Shown piece after piece: positions 6,122 through 11,195 of a DNA stretch of 11,195 nucleotides. Made by a program: the position numbers and the translations under genes. Location of the stretch: positions 1-11,195 of the forward strand of contig CAMFQI010000011.1 in NCBI GenBank assembly GCA_945980015.1, written 5' to 3'. The first letter of the stretch is position 1; the number at the start of each line of letters is the position of its first letter. The notes beneath the pieces are model-generated. The model made no database searches. It saw only the letters and a program-made list of their open reading frames with translations, and was not told the origin of the DNA. Source of the DNA: an uncultured Eubacterium sp. (GTDB taxonomy: Bacteria; Bacillota; Clostridia; Oscillospirales; Acutalibacteraceae).

Positions 6122-7444
6122 ATGAAAAAGGGTAAAAAAATTATGATTGCTGTTATATCAATAGTACTTGTTATCGTATTAGCCTTTGGCATTGGGGCAG
6201 GATCCCTGTATGCCTTTGGTGATAAAATCATTATCGGTAAAACCGAGGTTAAGGAGTTTAGCACAAATTCAGATTCCTTTAAGGTCGGCGTTATTTCCGA
6301 CACTCAGCTTCCGCCTACCGAGGAGGATCTGAAGAATGACAGCAAATATGTAGAGCATTTGAGGAATGCCCTTACCGCAATGAAAAATAACGGCGTTGAT
6401 ATGATTTTGTTTGCAGGCGATATAGGTGATTTGGGTACATATTTTGCGTTTGAGCTTTATGAAAAAACGATTGACGAGGTTTACGGCGAGGACAGACCGA
6501 TTGTTCAAACTGTTATGGGAAACCACGATTTTTGGGGTAAAACCGCAATAAATCACATAAAGGCGTTTAAGCAGGTTATGGGCGAGTCACCTTGGACGCA
6601 TTATGTTGTAAACGGCTATCATTTTATCGGTGCGTCACCAAACTGCGGAATGATGAGGCGTGATTATGTTTTAACTTCAAGATGGCTTGAAAAGGAGCTG
6701 GAAAAAGCGTCGGCTCAATCACAGGGAAAGCCTATATTTGTAACAACTCACAGCCAACCAAAAGATACCTGCTACGGAAGTGACGAATGGGGAGATTCTT
6801 CACTAAACGAGGTGCTTTCAAAATATCCAAATGTAGTTCTCTTTGGCGGTCATTCTCATTATTCGGCACTTGACGAGCGCACAATTTGGCAAGGTGATTA
6901 CACAGTTATTCAAACTCAATCACTCTCGTATATAGAGCTTGAAACAGGCAAGGAAAATGGAACAATACCGCCTAATGCCGACAAAAATCCAATGGGATAT
7001 ATTATGGATTTCAAAAATGATGAAATTCAAATTCACCGTATCAGCTTTGCTGACACAAGCGGAAAGGAACATAAGGCAAATATGCTTTGGAGTTTGCCGC
7101 TTCCTTACGAGAACAACGGCAAATACAGTTTTGAAAGCAGAAAAGCGAGCAACAAAGCACCTATTATAACCGACACAACGGGCACTGCAGATATTAACGG
7201 TGAGAATATCGAATTAACATTTACTGCCGGTGAGGATGATGACTTTGTTCATTCTTATGAGGTTGTGGTTGATGACAAGGACAGCTTCCTGTTTTTCAGC
7301 GACTTCTATAACGGCTTGGAAAATATGAGCGATACAGTCACTCTTTCGCTTAAATCGGACGGAGAAAATCACAGCTACAAGATATATGCTGTTGACAGCT
7401 GGGGCGAAAAGAGCGAGAGCTATATTACAATACAGGAGAACTGA
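6122..7444 (+). CDS. Membrane-anchored calcineurin-like metallophosphoesterase
   Basis: The protein has 440 residues from ATG 6122. A basic start (MKKGKK) and one hydrophobic helix (about 7-31) form a signal anchor or uncleaved signal peptide, so the catalytic part is probably outside the cytoplasm. Metallophosphoesterase motifs appear in order: D60-T-Q62 (first motif, with Gln where His is usual), GDIGD (99-103), GNHD (133-136), H210 (TTHS) and GHSH (243-246). A beta-rich C-terminal tail (about 345-440) looks like a fibronectin- or Ig-like module. The family cleaves phosphomonoesters or phosphodiesters with two metal ions; the substrate is unknown. The start is uncertain: ATG 6113 is only 2 nt after GGAAAGG (6104-6110), while 6122 is 11 nt after it. 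The stop lies 1 nt before the GH36 start, so they are co-transcribed. Confidence 0.85.
   Translation: MKKGKKIMIAVISIVLVIVLAFGIGAGSLYAFGDKIIIGKTEVKEFSTNSDSFKVGVISDTQLPPTEEDLKNDSKYVEHLRNALTAMKNNGVDMILFAGDIGDLGTYFAFELYEKTIDEVYGEDRPIVQTVMGNHDFWGKTAINHIKAFKQVMGESPWTHYVVNGYHFIGASPNCGMMRRDYVLTSRWLEKELEKASAQSQGKPIFVTTHSQPKDTCYGSDEWGDSSLNEVLSKYPNVVLFGGHSHYSALDERTIWQGDYTVIQTQSLSYIELETGKENGTIPPNADKNPMGYIMDFKNDEIQIHRISFADTSGKEHKANMLWSLPLPYENNGKYSFESRKASNKAPIITDTTGTADINGENIELTFTAGEDDDFVHSYEVVVDDKDSFLFFSDFYNGLENMSDTVTLSLKSDGENHSYKIYAVDSWGEKSESYITIQEN
7434..7438 (+). promoter_or_regulatory. Ribosome binding site that fixes the GH36 start
   Basis: AGGAG lies 7 nt before ATG 7446 and inside the end of the phosphoesterase gene. 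The frame is open further upstream to an ATG at 7386, but that would overlap the phosphoesterase by about 60 nt without a ribosome binding site. Residues before 7446 do not fit the family. Confidence 0.75.
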
Positions 7445-7445
7445 T

Positions 7446-9098
7446 ATGAATACTTCGATTAGGATAATTTATGAGGTAAACGGCGAGATTTTTAAGGCAG
7501 GAACGCTTGAAACAGAGCATTTTATAATAGAAACACAAAATGACGGCAACTCGTTTACGGCGTATATCAATGCGTTTGTTCCGCTTAAAATTAAGGATTT
7601 CAGCATAAGGCTTGCGTATGAATTTTCGTCAGACGACAAAATTTTTGTTAACGGATATCAAAGCTGGACTGACAGCCTTGAATACTCGATTGATGAAAAA
7701 ATGAGCGAGCAGTCAAGACTTACCGAATTTATGCTTATGAAAAGTCCGGTTAAACTTATTGGAATGAACAAGTCGGGCGACAATCTTTTTCATAAATTCC
7801 CAAGACAGCAGGGCGTTTTTTACGGCTGGTCTTACGGTTATGTGAGAAACGGAAATAATATTGATTTATTTGCTTCTCTTGACGAGAGATGCGGCTATAC
7901 GGTTGTGACCTTCGACGTGAACGGCGGCTGCGTTACTCTCGGCAAGGAGCTTGAGGGCGTGACCTTTGAGGGCGAGAAAAAGCTCGCGGAATTTGTCAAT
8001 ATAAGCGGTTCATATGACGAGGTGTTCGACAAATATTTCGCTCTGCTCGGCGTTGAATGTCGTGAGAGCAAAAGACGAAACGGCTATACAACGTGGTACA
8101 ATTATTACGGCGGCGTTACTCAAAAGGACGTTATGCGTGACCTGAGCAGCATTTCGGAAATTAACGCCGAGATTGACTGCTTCCAGATTGACGACGGCTA
8201 TCAGACAAAGGTCGGCGATTGGCTCAGCACCGATGAAAAGAAGTTCCCCGACGGTATGAAAAGCATTGCCGACAGTATTCATTCAAAGGGTATGACGGCA
8301 GGCTTGTGGCTTGCTCCGTTTGCGGCAGTACCCTCGTCGCAGGTTTTCAAAAATCACAAGGATTGGTTCATTAAGGACGAAAACGGCAAGCCGTATAAAA
8401 CAGGTCATAACTGGGGCGGCTTTTATTCCCTCGATATTTATAACGAGGGTGCAAGGGAATATATCAAGCACGTTTTTGACGTTGTGCTCAACGATTGGGG
8501 CTACGATTTAGTTAAGCTCGATTTTCTTTACGGCGCATGCGTTTTGCCTATGCACAACAAAACAAGGGGCGAAATTATGTGCGACGCAATGGATTTGCTT
8601 CGTGAGTGCTGTGGGGATAAACTGATTTTAGGCTGCGGCGTTCCGCTTATGCCGGCGTTCGGCAAGGTGGATTATTGCCGTATCGGTTCGGATATTGCGC
8701 TTAACTGGAAAGTGAAGAAGCATCTTATGAGAGAGGATGTTTCTACTCCTCACGCAGTATGCAATGCAATCTTCCGCCGTCATCTTGACGGCAGGGCTTG
8801 GCTCAACGACCCCGATGTATTCCTCTTGAGAGATACTAACATAAAAACAACGTTTGAGCAGAGAAAACTGCTTGCTAAACTTAATTCGATTTTCGGCAAT
8901 TTGCTCTTTATTTCGGACGACGTTGCGCAGTACAACGGCGAGCAGCTGACGGCGCTTCTTGAAGCGTTCGACAAAAAGCAGTTTTCGGTAAGCCGTGCGG
9001 AATTTGTCGGCAAAAACATTATGGAAATCGACTATTCTGAAAACGGCGAAGCGGCACATTTGAAATTCAATACCGCAACAGGTGAAAGGTTAGACTGA
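7446..9098 (+). CDS. GH36-family alpha-galactosidase-like glycosidase, compact form
   Basis: The protein has 550 residues with no signal peptide, so it is probably cytoplasmic. A beta-rich N-terminal part (1-205) includes the GH36-like NGYQSWT (69-75). The (beta/alpha)8 catalytic domain runs from about 212. It shows TTWYNYYGG (215-223), QIDDGYQ (247-253), GLWLAPF (286-292), VKLDF (356-360) with the likely nucleophile D359, CRIGSD (411-416) with the likely acid/base D416, and WLNDPD (452-457). These are the clan GH-D landmarks. Many characterised GH36 alpha-galactosidases have over 700 residues, so the N-terminal domain is reduced here. The expected reaction is release of terminal alpha-galactose from raffinose-type or plant/host oligosaccharides (EC 3.2.1.22); another alpha-sugar is possible. 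It is the second gene of a three-gene operon and its stop codon overlaps the next start by one base. Confidence 0.88.
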   Translation: MNTSIRIIYEVNGEIFKAGTLETEHFIIETQNDGNSFTAYINAFVPLKIKDFSIRLAYEFSSDDKIFVNGYQSWTDSLEYSIDEKMSEQSRLTEFMLMKSPVKLIGMNKSGDNLFHKFPRQQGVFYGWSYGYVRNGNNIDLFASLDERCGYTVVTFDVNGGCVTLGKELEGVTFEGEKKLAEFVNISGSYDEVFDKYFALLGVECRESKRRNGYTTWYNYYGGVTQKDVMRDLSSISEINAEIDCFQIDDGYQTKVGDWLSTDEKKFPDGMKSIADSIHSKGMTAGLWLAPFAAVPSSQVFKNHKDWFIKDENGKPYKTGHNWGGFYSLDIYNEGAREYIKHVFDVVLNDWGYDLVKLDFLYGACVLPMHNKTRGEIMCDAMDLLRECCGDKLILGCGVPLMPAFGKVDYCRIGSDIALNWKVKKHLMREDVSTPHAVCNAIFRRHLDGRAWLNDPDVFLLRDTNIKTTFEQRKLLAKLNSIFGNLLFISDDVAQYNGEQLTALLEAFDKKQFSVSRAEFVGKNIMEIDYSENGEAAHLKFNTATGERLD

Positions 9099-11134
9099 TG
9101 AAAAGGGTTATTGTTGTATCAAAAACGCATCTTGACCTCGGCTTTACGGATTACGCCGAGAATATCAGACAAAAGTATATAAACAAGTTTATTCCCGAAG
9201 CAGTTGACCTTGCAAACGAGGTTAATACACAAAGCAAAAAATCATTTATTTGGACAACAGGCTCGTGGATAATCAAGCAGGCGCTTGATTACGGCACCGA
9301 GAATCAGAGACAAGGGCTGAAAAAAGCACTTAAAAACGGCAATATCGTACCTCACGCAATGCCGTTTACTACTCACACCGAGCTTCTCGACGAGGACACG
9401 CTCGATTACGGACTGTCGATAGTTGACGAGCTTGACGAAATCAGGGGCAAAAAGACCGTTTCGGCAAAAATGACCGACGTTCCGGGACATACAAAAGTAC
9501 TTGTTCCGCTTCTTGCAAGGCACGGAATAAAGCTGCTTCATATCGGAGTGAACGGTGTTTCGGCAGTCCCCGAGGTACCGGAGTGCTTTTTGTGGAAATG
9601 CGGCAACGCTGAGGTAATTGTTGTGTATTCCGGTGATTACGGCGGAGCGTTCAAGAGCGACTTGATTGACGAGGTGTTGTATTTTGACCATACTCTCGAT
9701 AACCACGGTGCACCGTCACCCGAAAAGGTAAAGCAGAAGCTCGACAAAATTCAGCAGGAATTTCCCGATTATGAGGTTGAAGCAGGAACGCTTGACGAAT
9801 TTGCCGAAGCAATTTGGAGCGTAAAGAATAAGTTGCCTGTTTTTGAGGGCGAAATCGGTGACACGTGGATTCACGGAAGCGCCGCCGACCCTTATAAATC
9901 GGCTTGCCTGCGAGATCTTATGAGGCTTAAATCAAAGTGGCTTGCTGACGGCTCTATGAAAAGAGACAGCGAGGAATACAGGGGCTTTTGCGACAATCTC
10001 CTTTGCATTGCCGAGCATACCTGCGGTATGGATACAAAAACATATTTCGCAGATTACGAAAATTATCTTAAACCTGATTTTCAAAAAGCAAGAAAAAATG
10101 ACAAAATCAAAATCAGGCGTCCCTTTAATGATTTTCCATACAACATTCTCAATATCATAAACAAAATAAGGTTCACAAGCTCGTATTCGATTATCGAAAA
10201 AAGCTGGAGCGAGCAAAGAGAGTATATAAGCAAAGCCCTGTCGTATCTTAATGACGAGCACAAGGCTCAGGCGGAAAAAACGCTTGATGAATTGAGACCG
10301 AGAAAAATCGCCTGTCCAAACGGCAAACCGTACGAAAACGGCGTTTCGGCAGGTGATTATACGCTTGAAATAAATGAATACGGCGGCATAAAGCGGCTTT
10401 TGTTCGGCAACACGGAAATTATAAAAAACAACGACAGACCGCTTCTTGAATACCGTTCGTACACTCATAAGGACTACGATTTTTGGTTTGAGCATTACTC
10501 AAGGAATATGAAGCAAAATGCTGTTTGGGGCTATCCCGATTTCGGCAGACCGCTACTAAAATGCGTTTACGGGAAATATCCCCACGGCAGCTTTTTCTAC
10601 AAAATGAAAAACGCCGTTGTTAACGAAGAAAACGGCGAAGTGTTAATTACCGTCAATCTTGAATGTGACAAAAAAATATGCGACGAGCTCGGTGCACCTC
10701 GTATTGCTCAGGTATGCTATGTCTTGACAGAGCAGGGTCTGAGGTTCAGTCTTTCGTGGTTTGACAAGGACGCAAGCCGTCTTACCGAAGCAATATTTTT
10801 GCACCTTTATCCGAGTGATTACGATTTCAAATTGGTAAAAATCGGCGAAGAGGTCGGCATAAACGAAACTGTTTCAATGGGCGGCAAAAATCTAAACGCA
10901 GTTCAAAAGTCAATCCTTAAAACAGACGCAGGCAGCTTTGATTTTGTTAACTGCGACTGTCCGCTTATTTCGGTAGGCAGGGGCAAAATCCTTGAGTATG
11001 ACAACAAGAACGAGGATATAACAAAGGACGGCGTTTCGTATGTTCTTTACGACAATGTTTGGGGCACTAACTTTCCGCTTTGGTACGAGGAAAACGCCCG
11101 CTTTTCGTTTGAGATAAAACCGAACGAGGAATAA
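9098..11134 (+). CDS. DUF5054-like putative glycosidase with GH38-type motifs
   Basis: The protein has 678 residues with no signal peptide or membrane segment. The N-terminus reads VVSKTHLDLGFTD (6-18), which parallels the metal-binding His-x-Asp of GH38 alpha-mannosidases (H11, D13). MTDVPGHTK (125-133) resembles the GH38 D-x-F-G nucleophile motif, making D127 the candidate. GDTWIHGSAADP (254-265) and a closing WGTNFPLWYEENARFSF (655-671) match my recollection of DUF5054 proteins. An alpha/beta barrel-like first part (1-240), a helical middle (about 265-400) and a beta-sandwich-like C-terminal part (about 418-678) fit a GH38-like layout. The substrate is unknown. The ATG at 9098 overlaps the GH36 stop (TGATG), with AAAGG at 9085-9089 8 nt upstream, so translation is coupled. 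The family name is from memory; a true alpha-mannosidase is less likely. Confidence 0.75.
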   Translation: MKRVIVVSKTHLDLGFTDYAENIRQKYINKFIPEAVDLANEVNTQSKKSFIWTTGSWIIKQALDYGTENQRQGLKKALKNGNIVPHAMPFTTHTELLDEDTLDYGLSIVDELDEIRGKKTVSAKMTDVPGHTKVLVPLLARHGIKLLHIGVNGVSAVPEVPECFLWKCGNAEVIVVYSGDYGGAFKSDLIDEVLYFDHTLDNHGAPSPEKVKQKLDKIQQEFPDYEVEAGTLDEFAEAIWSVKNKLPVFEGEIGDTWIHGSAADPYKSACLRDLMRLKSKWLADGSMKRDSEEYRGFCDNLLCIAEHTCGMDTKTYFADYENYLKPDFQKARKNDKIKIRRPFNDFPYNILNIINKIRFTSSYSIIEKSWSEQREYISKALSYLNDEHKAQAEKTLDELRPRKIACPNGKPYENGVSAGDYTLEINEYGGIKRLLFGNTEIIKNNDRPLLEYRSYTHKDYDFWFEHYSRNMKQNAVWGYPDFGRPLLKCVYGKYPHGSFFYKMKNAVVNEENGEVLITVNLECDKKICDELGAPRIAQVCYVLTEQGLRFSLSWFDKDASRLTEAIFLHLYPSDYDFKLVKIGEEVGINETVSMGGKNLNAVQKSILKTDAGSFDFVNCDCPLISVGRGKILEYDNKNEDITKDGVSYVLYDNVWGTNFPLWYEENARFSFEIKPNEE

Positions 11135-11140
11135 GCTTTT

Positions 11141-11183
11141 TAGCCTAACAGTATCCGAACCTAATAGCCTAAAGTAAGCTATT
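11141..11183. repeat. Short direct repeats and a weak hairpin downstream of the operon
   Basis: TAGCCTAA occurs at 11141-11148 and 11165-11172, and CCTAA occurs a third time at 11160-11164. AATAGC (11163-11168) can pair with GCTATT (11178-11183), but no T-run follows, so this is not a convincing terminator. The window ends at 11195 before the next feature. Confidence 0.3.
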
Positions 11184-11195
11184 TATGGCATCTGT

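Noticed and set aside
7386..7445. Longer N-terminus for the GH36 protein beginning at ATG 7386.
   Set aside because: It lies inside the phosphoesterase gene in another frame, lacks a ribosome binding site, and ATG 7446 has AGGAG at ideal distance.
9932..10495. 187-codon minus-strand open frame inside the DUF5054-like gene.
   Set aside because: It is antisense to an intact, family-like gene; its hydrophobic, Phe/Val-rich composition is the usual complement of Lys/Asn-rich coding sequence.

Overview
The window looks like chromosomal DNA from an endospore-forming member of the Clostridia, probably a gut-type relative of the Ruminococcaceae/Oscillospiraceae. The reasons are the adjacent sporulation genes yqfC and yqfD, a YabE-type DUF348/G5/3D cell-wall protein, strong AAGGAGG/AAGGTGAT ribosome binding sites, sigma-A-like promoters, moderately AT-rich DNA, and mannonate dehydratase and mannonate oxidoreductase of the Bacillus/Clostridium type. 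The taxonomic placement is inference. All eight genes lie on the + strand, every frame is intact, and no insertion sequence, tRNA, rRNA, CRISPR array or phage gene is visible.

Layout. (1) 1-1505: a strong extended -10 promoter, an ~80-nt leader, a secreted DUF348-G5-3D cell-wall protein and a rho-independent terminator. (2) 1491-3903: a CorA-type divalent cation transporter followed after 24 nt by yqfC, which overlaps yqfD. A candidate promoter for this group uses the 3' arm of the preceding terminator as its -35 box, and an inverted repeat covers its -10. (3) 3914-5975: a self-contained transcription unit with promoter, uxuA, an SDR-type uxuB and terminator, encoding the two steps that link D-fructuronate and 2-keto-3-deoxygluconate through D-mannonate. 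(4) 5976-11134: a hairpin-containing intergenic region, then three tightly packed genes (1-nt gap, then a 1-nt overlap). They encode a membrane-anchored metallophosphoesterase with a DxQ first motif, a compact cytoplasmic GH36 alpha-galactosidase-like enzyme, and a 678-residue protein with GH38-like motifs that resembles the DUF5054 family.

How the genes fit together. uxuAB serve hexuronate use (glucuronate from plant glucuronoxylan or host glycans). The next operon pairs a probable exo-galactosidase with a probable but uncharacterised glycosidase, neither with an export signal, so they would act on imported oligosaccharides. The phosphoesterase is tethered outside the membrane. No transporter, regulator, kdgK/kdgA or uxaC lies in the window, so the pathways are incomplete here. 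The most novel-looking part is the phosphoesterase-GH36-DUF5054 operon, whose substrate cannot be read from the sequence.
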